Below, piece by piece: positions 16,869-25,836 of a stretch of 64,000 nt of DNA (positions are counted from its first letter, which is position 1; every line of letters starts with the position of its first letter). The notes under the pieces are model-generated. The model was not told the origin of the DNA, searched no databases, and saw only the letters and a program-made list of their open reading frames with translations. Source of the stretch: Paenibacillus albidus (GTDB lineage: Bacteria; Bacillota; Bacilli; Paenibacillales; Paenibacillaceae); NCBI RefSeq assembly GCF_014644435.1, contig NZ_BMKR01000002.1:186001-250000 (forward strand), given 5' to 3'. The position numbers and the translations under genes were made by a program.

Positions 16869-17198
16869 TTATCCCTCTTCTCTGTCAATCATTCGATCTA
16901 CTGGTGCTTTGATGGATGCCCACTGCTGTTTGAAATCCAGGAGCGCAGCCTGCCCTTCTTCCGTCAGACTGTAATACTTTCGTTTCGGGCCGCTTTCGGA
17001 CTCCCTCATCTCCCCTGCTATCAATTCCTCCTTCTGCAGCCGCAGCAAAATAGGGTAAATGGACCCTTCGCTAATGTCTGTAAGGCCGAACTCCTGCAGT
17101 TTCATGGAGAGCTCATACCCATACGTCGGCTGCTGCTTAATTATTGACAAAATACATCCTTCAAGAATCCCTTTTAACAGTTGGCTGCGAAGCGACAT
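16869..17198 (-). CDS. PadR-family transcriptional regulator
   Basis: A 109-aa winged-helix repressor. It has the family landmarks: LLKGILEGCILSIIKQQPTYGYEL for the first helices, EGSIYPILLRLQKEELI for the recognition helix and turn, and RKYYSLTEEG for the wing. Ribosome site GGTAGGTG. It is the first gene of a pair with the DUF1129 membrane protein. A palindrome and a repeated 16-mer lie just upstream and look like its own operator, so autoregulation is likely. The effector is unknown. Confidence 0.92.
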   Translation of the reverse strand: MSLRSQLLKGILEGCILSIIKQQPTYGYELSMKLQEFGLTDISEGSIYPILLRLQKEELIAGEMRESESGPKRKYYSLTEEGQAALLDFKQQWASIKAPVDRMIDREEG

Positions 17199-17206
17199 GT
17201 CATCAC

Positions 17207-17264
17207 CTACCTTGCATTACAATATAGTGGAGATTAAAAAAGCTACCTTGCATTACAAAGTAGC
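17207..17264. promoter_or_regulatory. Probable PadR operator region
   Basis: The 16-mer CTACCTTGCATTACAA occurs at 17207-17222 and again at 17243-17258, 36 bases apart. The second copy sits in a near-perfect palindrome, GCTACCTTG-CATTA-CAAAGTAGC (17242-17264). The proximal copy abuts the padR ribosome site, so bound protein would block expression. Confidence 0.55.
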
Positions 17265-17329
17265 ATAATTACAGTATATCCTTTTTCTCGAAAAAAACAA
17301 GTCCGTAAAGAAAATGATCCAAAATCCCC

Positions 17330-18676
17330 TTACTCCAGCTTGGTCAGTTCACCCGTCAGTGCATCACAAATCCAGTCACAATCCAGGGCATACGTTAGAA
17401 CAGCACGCTTTGTTTCCAAAGGACTCGGGGCTGGAGCAAAGCGGTATTGAAGTTTTAGCATTGGTTTATCCTTCAACTGCTCCCAGGCAGAATCGGCCGT
17501 GATTTCAGGCGCAAGGAGTAGCTTCAGGTCGAGTTTAGTACTTTCATTCTTGAATATAAAAGTATCTACAACATTTTTCACTTCCCAGGATGTGTGGTCA
17601 ATCACCAGACGGATGCCTGCTCCCAGGACAGGAATGCCGTGCACCATCCGTTGAATCTCCACGACCACCTGATTACCACGCATACTTTCTACTACCTCTC
17701 GCCCTTCTTTGCGGAAAAAAGCAAATTCAACGACGTTCCCGTCCTGATATTGTTTAAGATAGGAAACAGCAATATCCTTGGCTTTAGCCACATCATCGTC
17801 CGAGATATGGTTGAAAAAGACATGCGGAGCATAAGGGTCCGCTTCGGTCACTCCCTCCTCCAGCCTCAGAACATCGTAGTCTGCCGTAAAAATCGGCTGA
17901 TGCAATATACGAATGGTCTGATTACGCTGAGGCAGTGTTGTTTCCCTATCGATCTGTTCAATCAGCCCGGGCTGGTCTGTGCAGATTATTTCGCCTGTAA
18001 CAGCATCATAGACATCTTCGCGGCAAATATAATACGGATGCCGGGAAGCCAGCAGACCTATGTAACTTAGGGAGAGTTGCCTGCTGTCAAGCTGGCGGAT
18101 GAACACCTCGGGCGGAATGAGAGCCTCATTCGGGGCAAATGTACATTCATCCCAGACGCAGTTGATATGCAGCAACTCAAAGTCCTGGTTCAGTTTGATT
18201 TCGAGTGTCTGATAATCCGCTAAAGGAATTCCTTGGCTATGCCTCAGGTAACTCAGACGATAGATCCCCCCCGTTAACGACTTACGGACGAGCCGCAGTT
18301 CAGCCGGTTCTATCTGCAGATCCAGTCTGCTGATCCAGCCGAGCACTTGCGGATACAGCTTCTCATATAAAGCGTCAGTCATCTCCACCTCCGGCTGCTT
18401 GACTTCCCGGTGATGGTCATGCCAGTAAAAGGAAATCATCCTGCCGGTACAAGCATCCAGTATGGCTCGTATCGTCTGCACGTTCACCAATCCATCCTCG
18501 TCCAGCTCAGGTTCCCCTTTTTGGTTCCATTCGAGCTCAATGGTGTAGAAGGGGCAGTCCTCATATTCAGGGTTGCGGAAAACACCGCTGCTGATCAATT
18601 CATGTGATGAGGGAATACCCACCCATTGCTCCATGTTGTCCAAGGCTGCTTGGATCGTTATCAGCTGCAGGTTCAT
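17330..18676 (-). CDS. YcdB/YcdC-domain-like protein, unknown function
   Basis: A 448-aa soluble protein without signal peptide or membrane helices. The start ATG 18676 overlaps the stop of the upstream VOC gene (ATGA), so translation is coupled. The C-terminal half (about 260-448) resembles the YcdB/YcdC repeat found in Paenibacillus proteins, including a KAKDIAVSYLKQY helix followed by beta-rich stretches such as VVVEIQRMVHGIPVLGAGI and VIDHTSWEVKNVVDTFIF, reminiscent of PepSY/FTP folds. The function is not known; the family call is tentative. Confidence 0.7.
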   Translation of the reverse strand: MNLQLITIQAALDNMEQWVGIPSSHELISSGVFRNPEYEDCPFYTIELEWNQKGEPELDEDGLVNVQTIRAILDACTGRMISFYWHDHHREVKQPEVEMTDALYEKLYPQVLGWISRLDLQIEPAELRLVRKSLTGGIYRLSYLRHSQGIPLADYQTLEIKLNQDFELLHINCVWDECTFAPNEALIPPEVFIRQLDSRQLSLSYIGLLASRHPYYICREDVYDAVTGEIICTDQPGLIEQIDRETTLPQRNQTIRILHQPIFTADYDVLRLEEGVTEADPYAPHVFFNHISDDDVAKAKDIAVSYLKQYQDGNVVEFAFFRKEGREVVESMRGNQVVVEIQRMVHGIPVLGAGIRLVIDHTSWEVKNVVDTFIFKNESTKLDLKLLLAPEITADSAWEQLKDKPMLKLQYRFAPAPSPLETKRAVLTYALDCDWICDALTGELTKLE

Positions 18677-19086
18677 CCTTTGGCCACAAAATTGAGCTGC
18701 CAGGATACTCCAAAGCGGTCTGATACCCAACCGAACTTATCACTAAATGGGTAAGTTTCCAAAGGCATGAGCACCTGTCCATCCCCGGCTAAAGCTGCAT
18801 ATACTTTGTCTATTTCCGCTTCCGACTCACAATTTACGAATAACGATATCGCCGGTGTGAACGTAAACCCATGCTTCACATTGCTGTCTATACACATAAA
18901 GACCTGTCCATGCAATGAAAAAGACGCCTGCATCACGCTGCCTTCTGCTCCGCCCTCGTTCGCTCCATAATGCTTAATGCTTATAATTTCAGAGCGTTCA
19001 AACAATGACACATAGAAATTCATGGCCTCTTCCGCTTGGCCGTCAAACATCAGAAAGGTGGTGATTTTGGGATTAACCTCCGCCAC
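18673..19086 (-). CDS. VOC-family (PhnB-like) protein
   Basis: A 137-aa protein of the vicinal-oxygen-chelate fold, PhnB/YjdN-like subgroup. Motifs: ITTFLMFDGQAEEAMNFYVSLF at the N-terminus, SFSLHGQVFMCID in the middle, and the C-terminal FGWVSDRFGVSWQL typical of the group. Members are often mis-named 3-demethylubiquinone methyltransferase; no such activity is expected. Possible roles are small-molecule binding or resistance. It is first in a two-gene unit with the 17330-18676 protein. Confidence 0.85.
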   Translation of the reverse strand: MAEVNPKITTFLMFDGQAEEAMNFYVSLFERSEIISIKHYGANEGGAEGSVMQASFSLHGQVFMCIDSNVKHGFTFTPAISLFVNCESEAEIDKVYAALAGDGQVLMPLETYPFSDKFGWVSDRFGVSWQLNFVAKG

Positions 19087-19139
19087 GTGCTCAGCTCCTT
19101 AAGCTTGTATGGTATCAGAACCTATGGAATATTATATAG

Positions 19140-20054
19140 TTAAATCAAGCTTTCGTACACTTTCAGGCGGGCAAAAACAGTCTCAAGTACAGGATATCGC
19201 CCTTCTTCCGCTGAGTCTAAAGCAAGCAGTGAACCGTGCAAATGGTCGGTCTCAACCGGCAGCCGCTTATGCATATCCCGCTGCATAGAGGATGTCATTT
19301 CAGGCGGTACGGCCTCCATTTTCTGCAGCGTGGAATTCTCGATCTCCGTTGATACCGGCATTCCCGCATTGCGGGCAAGCGCAACAATCTCCTTAAGTAA
19401 TTGCTTGTATACGTCACGCGAGCGCGGCAAGGCCAGAATAGGCCCTACATGGCAATCCATCAGCGTTGTAATGCCGCTTAAGCTGGCCACGAATATATAT
19501 TTCTGCCAGACTTCCCGCTGAATATCCGGACTCAATGTCACTGTAAATCCGGCATCGTTCAAATGGCTGAACAATGTCTGCGAACGTTCGGACTCTCCGC
19601 CGTCCCACTCTCCGAAGACCAGGTTATGGAAGGGACTGGTCTGTACGATAGCCCCAGCTTGATCCAGTGTAGTTTCAATGTAACACAGACCGCCGAGCAC
19701 TTTTTCCCGGCCAAACTTTGTCTGCAAGGCACCGAAGTGATCATATCCGTTCAGAAGCGGGAGAATCAAGGTATGTTCACCCACGTAAGGTACAAGGTCA
19801 ATCATGAGCTGAGGCAGATGATAAGCTTTGACCGCGATCAGAATGCAATCATAAGCTTCAGCCTTCTCCCCATATGTAGTGGTTGTAACCGGGGTATGAA
19901 TATCCCCATGAATACTTTTGACCGATAATCCGTCCTCTGCCAGCTGGCTCTGTTTCGCCTGACGGACCAGAAAAGTGACATTTTCTCCTTTTTGGACCAG
20001 ACGGGCGCCGAAATAGCCCCCAATCCCCCCTGCACCTACTATCAAAAACCGCAT
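19140..20054 (-). CDS. panE: 2-dehydropantoate 2-reductase (PanE/ApbA family)
   Basis: A 304-aa NADPH-dependent oxidoreductase that reduces 2-dehydropantoate to pantoate in pantothenate and CoA synthesis. The N-terminal Rossmann motif GAGGIGGYFGARL is at residues 7-19. The C-terminal domain has the catalytic Lys in EVWQKYIFVASLSGITTL, a hallmark of PanE/ApbA. Several paralogues with other keto-acid substrates exist, so pantoate is likely but not proven. Ribosome site AGAGAGG. It is preceded by a terminator-like hairpin and a structured leader, suggesting control by attenuation. No panB/C/D neighbours are in view. Confidence 0.85.
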   Translation of the reverse strand: MRFLIVGAGGIGGYFGARLVQKGENVTFLVRQAKQSQLAEDGLSVKSIHGDIHTPVTTTTYGEKAEAYDCILIAVKAYHLPQLMIDLVPYVGEHTLILPLLNGYDHFGALQTKFGREKVLGGLCYIETTLDQAGAIVQTSPFHNLVFGEWDGGESERSQTLFSHLNDAGFTVTLSPDIQREVWQKYIFVASLSGITTLMDCHVGPILALPRSRDVYKQLLKEIVALARNAGMPVSTEIENSTLQKMEAVPPEMTSSMQRDMHKRLPVETDHLHGSLLALDSAEEGRYPVLETVFARLKVYESLI

Positions 20055-20096
20055 TATGCTTCAATCCTCTCTTAATAACCTTTGTGTTGGCAAATC

Positions 20097-20130
20097 AAAA
20101 AGACCTCTTAGCAGCTCCGCTAAAAAGGTC
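20097..20130 (-). terminator. Intrinsic terminator in the panE leader
   Basis: On the minus strand GACCTTTTTAGC and GCTAAGAGGTC pair and are followed by TTTTTG, about 40 bases before the panE start. It lies between an apparent promoter and panE, so it could be a regulated terminator. Confidence 0.7.
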
Positions 20131-20290
20131 CGAAAGGCAAAAAAAGAGTCAGGTTTTGACCATTCTTTTGTCTCGGTCCTTACGGATCAGAGCAAATTCC
20201 TGGGGAGTTCACCTCCATGGCTTCACAATAAATACTATTGATGAATAATACTTGCGGGAGTACTGTTCGAATCTATCGATACAGTCTCCC
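20131..20290 (-). ncRNA. Structured leader RNA upstream of panE
   Basis: Read on the minus strand, the region opens with a stem (GGGAGACTGT paired with ACAGTACTCCC), then shows GGAGGTGAACTCC, TCTGATCC-GTAA-GGACCGAGA and GGTCAAAACC elements that can pair locally, and ends in the terminator at 20097-20130. No protein frame fits. It does not match the T-box, SAM, lysine, glycine, FMN, TPP or ydaO consensus sequences that I know. It could be an uncharacterised riboswitch or attenuator, or a free-standing small RNA. Confidence 0.4.
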
Positions 20291-20294
20291 TGGA

Positions 20295-20323
20295 AGTATA
20301 ACAGAAACAGAAGCTGCTGTCTT
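20295..20323 (-). promoter_or_regulatory. Possible promoter of the panE leader
   Basis: On the minus strand AAGACA (20323-20318), a 17-base spacer and TATACT (20300-20295). The predicted start falls at the foot of the first leader stem. The -35 is weak. Confidence 0.4.
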
Positions 20324-22098
20324 CATTGAAATCCGGGTTTAATCCAAAGCTTGGAAATGTCCAGGAAACCAAAGGCTGCGGTATGCAGACCGAACAAACT
20401 CTGATTCAGCTGTGCTTTTTTGTTCATATGGCAGCCATACAAAATCCAGTACTGCTCCCGCAGAATTCCCTCTACCCGATCCAGCAGCTGCGCTCTGTCT
20501 TCTCCCGATAACTGCGCAAAACTCTCCAGCTCACAGTCCAGCCTGGAGTGCTGGCCGCTTTCCAGATAGTTATGCAGATAATTAGAGCTGTTCTTAAAAA
20601 AATTGATCAGACCCCATTGCCAGTCATCCTCCAGAACTTCTTCCGCCATAATCAGATCCGCTGTGCTCACCGTGTTGTCATCCTTGTATTCTATGAACGC
20701 GTGCAGCTCAATTTGCAGCCCGATCTCCGCGGCACGGTGTTTCAGCCAATCCGCTTCCTCCAGATCTTTATGCACGGTATGCCCCAGAATAATAGTTTCC
20801 CCTTGATAGCCGCTGCGGATAAGCAGCTCCCGTGCTTCTTCCAGCGAAGGAGAGGCTGTCCAATCCACCTGGCTGCTCTTCCAGGGAAGGAAGCTGCTCG
20901 CGGGTGTGATCCGGTTGCCCCCCAATTCCCTGATCAGTGTTACCTGGTCGTATACAATCCGTATTGCCTCCCGGAAGGCGTGGTTATGCTGATAACCGGG
21001 CTTCCGGAAATTAAACACCATATACCGGCAACCCAGTGCCGGATAATCAATGCTGTTCGTGCTGCAACGCTCTGCTGGCAGCTTCATCCGGACCACTCCA
21101 GGCAGCTCATAATGACGCTCACCCGGCCCATGATCCGGGACAAACCAGATATCGACCCGGTCCAAATGCGGCCGGATTCCGTAATACTGATCAAAGGCGC
21201 TCAGCACCAGCACATCTTCATTTAAATCACTGACACGGTAAGGACCGGTGCCGATGATTTCCGTGCGGATATCCACATCATAAGGCAGGATCGACATATG
21301 AATGCAGCTGAATAAATGCAGAAAAAACAGATTGGGGCGGCTCAGATAAAAACGGATGCAATGATCGCCCTCCACCTCTGCCCGTTCAATGTCCCGATAA
21401 TGCCAAATGGCCGGACTGTTCAGGTCAATCAGCCGCTGCAGGGTCTCCTTGACATCCCGGGAGGTCATCACCCTGCCGTGATGAAATCTTACGCCTTTAC
21501 GCAGATAAAAGACCCAGATCCGATGATCTTCACTGCATTCCCACATATGCGCCAAGCCCGGAAGGAAAGTTTGTGTTGCTGCATCATAGAGAATCAACGT
21601 ACTGCAAATCTGCCCCAGCAGGTAAGATTCAAATGCCGTATAGACATAAGCCGGGTCCAGCTTCTCCAAACGGCGTGCCCGCATCATCCGCAGGACATCC
21701 TGTCCGGAAGAGGTATCCGCCTCGCTGTGGAAGCCCATTTGTTTATTCAGCGAGCTGAGCAGCCGTTCCTTCAGAGGCTCATTCACTTCGGAGAAGCCAA
21801 CCAGTTCGATCGCTTCTTTGATCTTTCCCTTGTCCATCAGCTCTTGAAAGCTATCCTCCAATGCCTCATCTATACTCCGTATAAACGTCAACACAGATGT
21901 ATGCCCTCTGCCGCGTCCCGGCTGCCAGCGGATAAAACTTTTCTCTTCCAGGCGGCGCAGAATAAACTTCACGTTGCGGGGAGTACAGCACAATATCACA
22001 GACAGACTGTCAATGGTTACGGAAATTGGCTCGTGGAGTCTGAAAGAAAGCTCGTCCGCTTCCGCCAGCCGGATGAAATGTATTGTATTCGTATCCAT
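20323..22098 (-). CDS. SgrR-like regulator with solute-binding domain
   Basis: A 591-aa protein. Residues about 5-115 form an SgrR-type winged-helix domain (CTPRNVKFILRRLEEKSFIRW). The rest is an SBP_bac_5 oligopeptide-binding fold (LRKGVRFHHGR, IIGTGPYRV, YMVFNFRKPG), without signal peptide, so it acts in the cytoplasm. SgrR proteins sense a small ligand through the binding domain and regulate a neighbouring transporter. It is divergent from the MFS gene at 22240, its probable target, with 141 bases between them. Confidence 0.87.
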   Translation of the reverse strand: MDTNTIHFIRLAEADELSFRLHEPISVTIDSLSVILCCTPRNVKFILRRLEEKSFIRWQPGRGRGHTSVLTFIRSIDEALEDSFQELMDKGKIKEAIELVGFSEVNEPLKERLLSSLNKQMGFHSEADTSSGQDVLRMMRARRLEKLDPAYVYTAFESYLLGQICSTLILYDAATQTFLPGLAHMWECSEDHRIWVFYLRKGVRFHHGRVMTSRDVKETLQRLIDLNSPAIWHYRDIERAEVEGDHCIRFYLSRPNLFFLHLFSCIHMSILPYDVDIRTEIIGTGPYRVSDLNEDVLVLSAFDQYYGIRPHLDRVDIWFVPDHGPGERHYELPGVVRMKLPAERCSTNSIDYPALGCRYMVFNFRKPGYQHNHAFREAIRIVYDQVTLIRELGGNRITPASSFLPWKSSQVDWTASPSLEEARELLIRSGYQGETIILGHTVHKDLEEADWLKHRAAEIGLQIELHAFIEYKDDNTVSTADLIMAEEVLEDDWQWGLINFFKNSSNYLHNYLESGQHSRLDCELESFAQLSGEDRAQLLDRVEGILREQYWILYGCHMNKKAQLNQSLFGLHTAAFGFLDISKLWIKPGFQ

Positions 22099-22239
22099 GT
22101 CTGCCGCTCCTTTATTAAAGGTGAAAGAAGCAATGTAATCCTTACACTTTTACTTCCCCCTTTTATTACTACAATTATACCTAAAGCAATCAAGATTGGC
22201 AGTCCCAAAATACAGCAACCGGAGTAGGAGAAACACGGC

Positions 22240-23487
22240 ATGATGAAACAGAATTTACGACAAATCCACCCTCTAGCCTGGACCATTATTATCGGCACGA
22301 TGTTTGGACGCCTGGTCACCTCTATGAGCATCCCTTTTTTATCCATTTATTTGACCAGCGTGCTTGGGGCGACACCAACACAAACCGGCATTACGGTCGC
22401 AGTCAGTTCGTTGGCCGGAGTGTTGGTCAGCTTTTACGGGGGTTATATCTCTGACCGGATCGGCCGCAGAATTGTTATGCTGATCTCCGTATTCGGCTGG
22501 GCCGGTGTGTTCTTCGGCTTCTCAGCTGCACAGCATCTATGGGTATTTTTTCTCGTAAATACGCTGAACGGGTTATGCCGGGCTGTATTCGAGCCGACAT
22601 CGCGGGCACTTTTATCCGATATCACACCACCCGATCATAAACTGCTGGTCTTCAACCTGCGCTACGCAGCCATTAACCTTGGGGTCGTATTCGGCCCCAT
22701 TATCGGCTTGCAGCTCGGCTCTGCACAATCTACCTTTCCGTTCCTGATTGCCGGAATCGTCTACATTGCCTACGGTCTGGTTCTGTTTGTGCAGTTCAAC
22801 ACACACCGTACAAGCCTTCCGGCCCGCTCAACAGCCGAGGCTCCGCGTCTACGTGACGCCTTGGCAACAACCGGCCGTGATCGTGTATTTTTGCCTGTGC
22901 TGGTGGGAACCACCTTTTGCGTCTTGGGGTACGGTCATTTCAGCTCGACACTGGCACAGTATTTAACACTCAGCCCCCTTTTTAGCAATGGTGGGGAGAT
23001 CTTCTCCTACATGCTGTCGCTGAATGCGGTGACCGTGCTCGTGGTGCAGTATCCGCTTGTGCGGACCGCCCGCCATCTTCCACCCCTCATTCCCTTGATT
23101 CTGGGCAATGCGCTCGTCGCACTGAGCATGCTGCTGTTCGGAATGGCCGGAGGCATGGCGCTGCTAATGGTTAGTGTTGTGCTGTTTACCATTGGGGAAG
23201 TGCTGCTGTTCACGATGATGGATATGCTGATTGACCGGATCGCCAAGCCGGAATGGAAAGGGACCTATTTCGGCACAATCGGGTTCAATAACTTCGGCAA
23301 TGTTATGGCTCCTGTGCTGGGTGGCCTGCTGCTGGACCAATTGGGTGCCGGCAACGGCCTCGGTATTTTTATCCCACTGGCTGTAACGACAGCCTTCGGC
23401 CTGCCTTTTCTACTGACTGCCCATAAGCGGCTGGCCGCCAGAGAGCGAATGAATCCTCCGGCTGCAACGAACAGCTTCAAAGTGTAG
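22240..23487 (+). CDS. MFS transporter
   Basis: A 415-aa protein with about 12 transmembrane segments. The A-motif between helices 2 and 3 reads GGYISDRIGRR, and residues such as GLCRAVFEPTSRALLSDITP match the YttB/MdtG-like drug-efflux subfamily. It probably exports a drug or metabolite using the proton gradient; the substrate is unknown. Ribosome site GTAGGAG. Two ATG codons occur in tandem at the start. The divergent SgrR-like regulator is the likely controller, and a strong terminator follows. Confidence 0.9.
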   Translation: MMKQNLRQIHPLAWTIIIGTMFGRLVTSMSIPFLSIYLTSVLGATPTQTGITVAVSSLAGVLVSFYGGYISDRIGRRIVMLISVFGWAGVFFGFSAAQHLWVFFLVNTLNGLCRAVFEPTSRALLSDITPPDHKLLVFNLRYAAINLGVVFGPIIGLQLGSAQSTFPFLIAGIVYIAYGLVLFVQFNTHRTSLPARSTAEAPRLRDALATTGRDRVFLPVLVGTTFCVLGYGHFSSTLAQYLTLSPLFSNGGEIFSYMLSLNAVTVLVVQYPLVRTARHLPPLIPLILGNALVALSMLLFGMAGGMALLMVSVVLFTIGEVLLFTMMDMLIDRIAKPEWKGTYFGTIGFNNFGNVMAPVLGGLLLDQLGAGNGLGIFIPLAVTTAFGLPFLLTAHKRLAARERMNPPAATNSFKV

Positions 23488-23526
23488 CTCTGGCCAGCTT
23501 CAAGTATCAGAGGACCAGCCGAATTT

Positions 23527-23572
23527 AAGGGACGCCTGGAAGATGTAATTCACATCTCCTGGCGTCCCTTTT
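23527..23572. terminator. Bidirectional terminator
   Basis: AAGGGACGCC-GGAAGATGT pairs with ACATCTCC-GGCGTCCCTT, between the convergent MFS and WYL-regulator genes; AT-rich on both sides. Confidence 0.85.
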
Positions 23573-23582
23573 GCCTATACTT

Positions 23583-24584
23583 CTACCTATCTCGTGTTTT
23601 GTCCACTCCAGGGGTTGCGGTGTAGATTTCCATGAGATTACTCAGCTTCTTCTTTAGCGCCTCCCGAAGCTCCGCTGGCTCCCGAAGCTCGGCATACTCT
23701 AATATGGATAACATGTGTTCACACGCATATTCATAGCTGTACAGATTCAGAGTCACCAGAAGTGATTCTTCCTCCTCTATCTGCTGAATGATCTCCAGAG
23801 GCGTAAGTTTAGCTTTTTTCTCCGCCTTCAACCGGATCACTACGGGGTAATATTCAGCCGAACTTTTGCTCATCTTAAATTCCTGCTCCTGCTTGCTCCA
23901 ATATTCCATCAGCGAGAACTCGGCGGGAATTCTGTATTCTTCGTCCAGGGTCTGAGCTGTATGTATCCGGCTGCATTTGAAGCTCCGCAGCTCCCGGGCC
24001 ACCTCACAGAACGCAGCAAGGTACCACTCCCCTTGTTTCACTACCAGCCCATAGGGATGAAGTGTACGTCTTGATACCTCTCCACTAACTTTGCGATATT
24101 GGATTTCAAGCTTTTTCGACCTCCAGACCGCACTGCGTACAGTCTCCAGACAAGGGATTTCGGCCCGCTCACTCCACCACGGGGTATCATCGAAATAAAA
24201 ACGGTTTTTGGCGATTTCCACATCCTGACGATAGGCGGGAGACAGCGTTTTCTCCAGCTTCAAAAGCGTATTTCTTAGCTTCAATCCGGATTCCGTTCTT
24301 CCGCCCGAATAGATGCCCATCCCTGTTAAATACAGGTTGATCACATCTTCCCCATGCAACTGCTTCAGGTTGACCGTATACCCGTCCATCAGGGAGATGC
24401 CGCCGTTCGGACCGGACTTGGTGACTAGCGGTATTCCAGCTTCACACAGGACGTCTATGTCTCTGTAGACCGATCGGACGGATGTCTCCAGGGCTGAGGC
24501 CAGTTCGCCCGCTTTTATTTTTCCGCGGGATTCTATAAGCAGCAGAATTGCTATCAAACGATGTACTCGCACTACAAACGCCAC
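23583..24584 (-). CDS. YafY-type HTH/WYL transcriptional regulator
   Basis: A 333-aa protein. The N-terminus is a DeoR-like winged helix (GKIKAGELASALETSVRSVY then RDIDVLCEAGIPL). The middle holds the WYL domain, with RRTLHPYGLVVKQGEWYLAAFC covering the YxL core, and a C-terminal WCX extension. WYL proteins respond to small ligands or nucleic acids. Start codons are GTG 24584 or GTG 24572; AGGTGG favours the second. It is divergent from the Gfo/Idh oxidoreductase gene, which it may control. Confidence 0.88.
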   Translation of the reverse strand: MAFVVRVHRLIAILLLIESRGKIKAGELASALETSVRSVYRDIDVLCEAGIPLVTKSGPNGGISLMDGYTVNLKQLHGEDVINLYLTGMGIYSGGRTESGLKLRNTLLKLEKTLSPAYRQDVEIAKNRFYFDDTPWWSERAEIPCLETVRSAVWRSKKLEIQYRKVSGEVSRRTLHPYGLVVKQGEWYLAAFCEVARELRSFKCSRIHTAQTLDEEYRIPAEFSLMEYWSKQEQEFKMSKSSAEYYPVVIRLKAEKKAKLTPLEIIQQIEEEESLLVTLNLYSYEYACEHMLSILEYAELREPAELREALKKKLSNLMEIYTATPGVDKTRDR

Positions 24585-24684
24585 CTGTTCCTGTAATATC
24601 TTTTTTAATCCGCATTCCTATTCTTGCCACTCTCTTGTCAACAATAGCAGTATATCATAGGTTTAAGAAATGAAAGGCGCTGTA

Positions 24685-25644
24685 ATGGAGATGAATGTTG
24701 GAATATTGGGGACGGGCTTTGGTGCCTATCATGCCAAGCTGCTAAAAGCAATGCCTACTGTTGAAAGAATCGCTGTCTTCGGGAGAAATGAAACGAAATT
24801 GGGAGAAATATCGGAGGCGCTAGGCGTTCAGGTTACAACCTCTGCCGAGGAACTGCTGCTCGATCCGGGCCTCGATGTTATACACATCTGTCTGCCCTCT
24901 TCTCTGCACCGGGAGTATGCGGTGGAAGCGTTGAAACACGGAAAACATGTCTTCTGTGAAACACCGGTGTGCCTTGAGCTGGAGGATATTGCTGCGATGA
25001 AGCAAGCCGAAGCCGCCTATGGCAAAAGGATTCTCGTCAACCAGTTCATCAAGTTCGATCCGCCGTACCAATACCTTTACGAAGTGACGCAATCCCGGAA
25101 ATATGGCAACCTTCTTTCTTTGACGCTAAAAAGAGAAACTGCCCCGCTGTGGGGTGACTTAGGGCTGAGCAAGGTGACGACGAATCTGATGATTCATGAG
25201 CTCGATTGTCTAACCTGGATTCTGGGGCAAGAGGCCAGCCCTATTAACGTCTGGGGTACCGGTGCCGGAGCACCAGGACAAGCCATGGTGCGGGCGTCCT
25301 TCCCTTATGCGGATGGATGGGCAGAGGTCCTCTGCTCTTCCCGGATGCCTGATTCCTATCCTTTTACTGTCGCTTATGAAGCCTACTTTGAACATGCCAA
25401 ACTTGTCTTCCATGAGAGTGACGATGAGAACGGTGTGACCCATGTTGTACTTACAGAATACAGCTCCGCCGGCAGGAAAGTACTGTCACTCGAGTCCGTT
25501 AATCCTTACGAAAAAAGCATCAGCTACGCCCACTCCTGCTTGCAGGACGGCTTCGCCTCCATCCTCTCCCTGGAGCAGGCAGCACGGGCCATTGAAATCG
25601 CGATTAAACTCCGGGAGAAGCTCGCGCAGAAATTCTTATATTGA
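24685..25644 (+). CDS. Gfo/Idh/MocA family oxidoreductase
   Basis: A 319-aa NAD(P)-dependent sugar or polyol dehydrogenase-like protein. The Rossmann motif is GILGTGFGAYH near the N-terminus, followed by VIHICLPSSLHREYAVEALK and the family motif GKHVFCETPVCLE, in which the usual EKP has become ETP: the conserved catalytic Lys is replaced by Thr. The C-terminal alpha/beta domain has LMIHELDCLTWILG. I start at ATG 24685, which has AAAGG at a proper distance, not at 24670. The Lys loss suggests altered chemistry or a non-catalytic role. Confidence 0.87.
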   Translation: MEMNVGILGTGFGAYHAKLLKAMPTVERIAVFGRNETKLGEISEALGVQVTTSAEELLLDPGLDVIHICLPSSLHREYAVEALKHGKHVFCETPVCLELEDIAAMKQAEAAYGKRILVNQFIKFDPPYQYLYEVTQSRKYGNLLSLTLKRETAPLWGDLGLSKVTTNLMIHELDCLTWILGQEASPINVWGTGAGAPGQAMVRASFPYADGWAEVLCSSRMPDSYPFTVAYEAYFEHAKLVFHESDDENGVTHVVLTEYSSAGRKVLSLESVNPYEKSISYAHSCLQDGFASILSLEQAARAIEIAIKLREKLAQKFLY

Positions 25645-25748
25645 CATGCGCAAGCAGGTTTGATATTGCTCCTTAATACGTTTTTTGTTTGATGGAGCGT
25701 CTAGGGTTGATGGTTAGAGTTTTGGTTGCGTGGAGCTCATATTTTGGA

Positions 25749-25781
25749 TTTTCTATTGTGAATTTTTCATATGATGAAATT
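25749..25781. repeat. 33-bp direct repeat, left copy (att-like)
   Basis: It begins TTTTCTATTGTGAATTTTTC and is followed by ATATGATGAAATT. The right copy at 27879-27911 differs at one base (A to T at 25774). The pair bounds a 2.1-kb segment with a tyrosine recombinase gene. The right half contains TTTCAT-ATG-ATGAAA, an inverted repeat as expected of recombinase arms. Confidence 0.75.
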
Positions 25782-25836
25782 AAATAAAATTCTCTGATTT
25801 TGGATTTAGATTTCGGTCGTATTATTTCGTTTGATT

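Noticed and set aside
20097..20323. T-box riboswitch upstream of panE
   Set aside because: The GGGTGG-ACCGCG antiterminator sequence is absent and panE is not a typical T-box gene.
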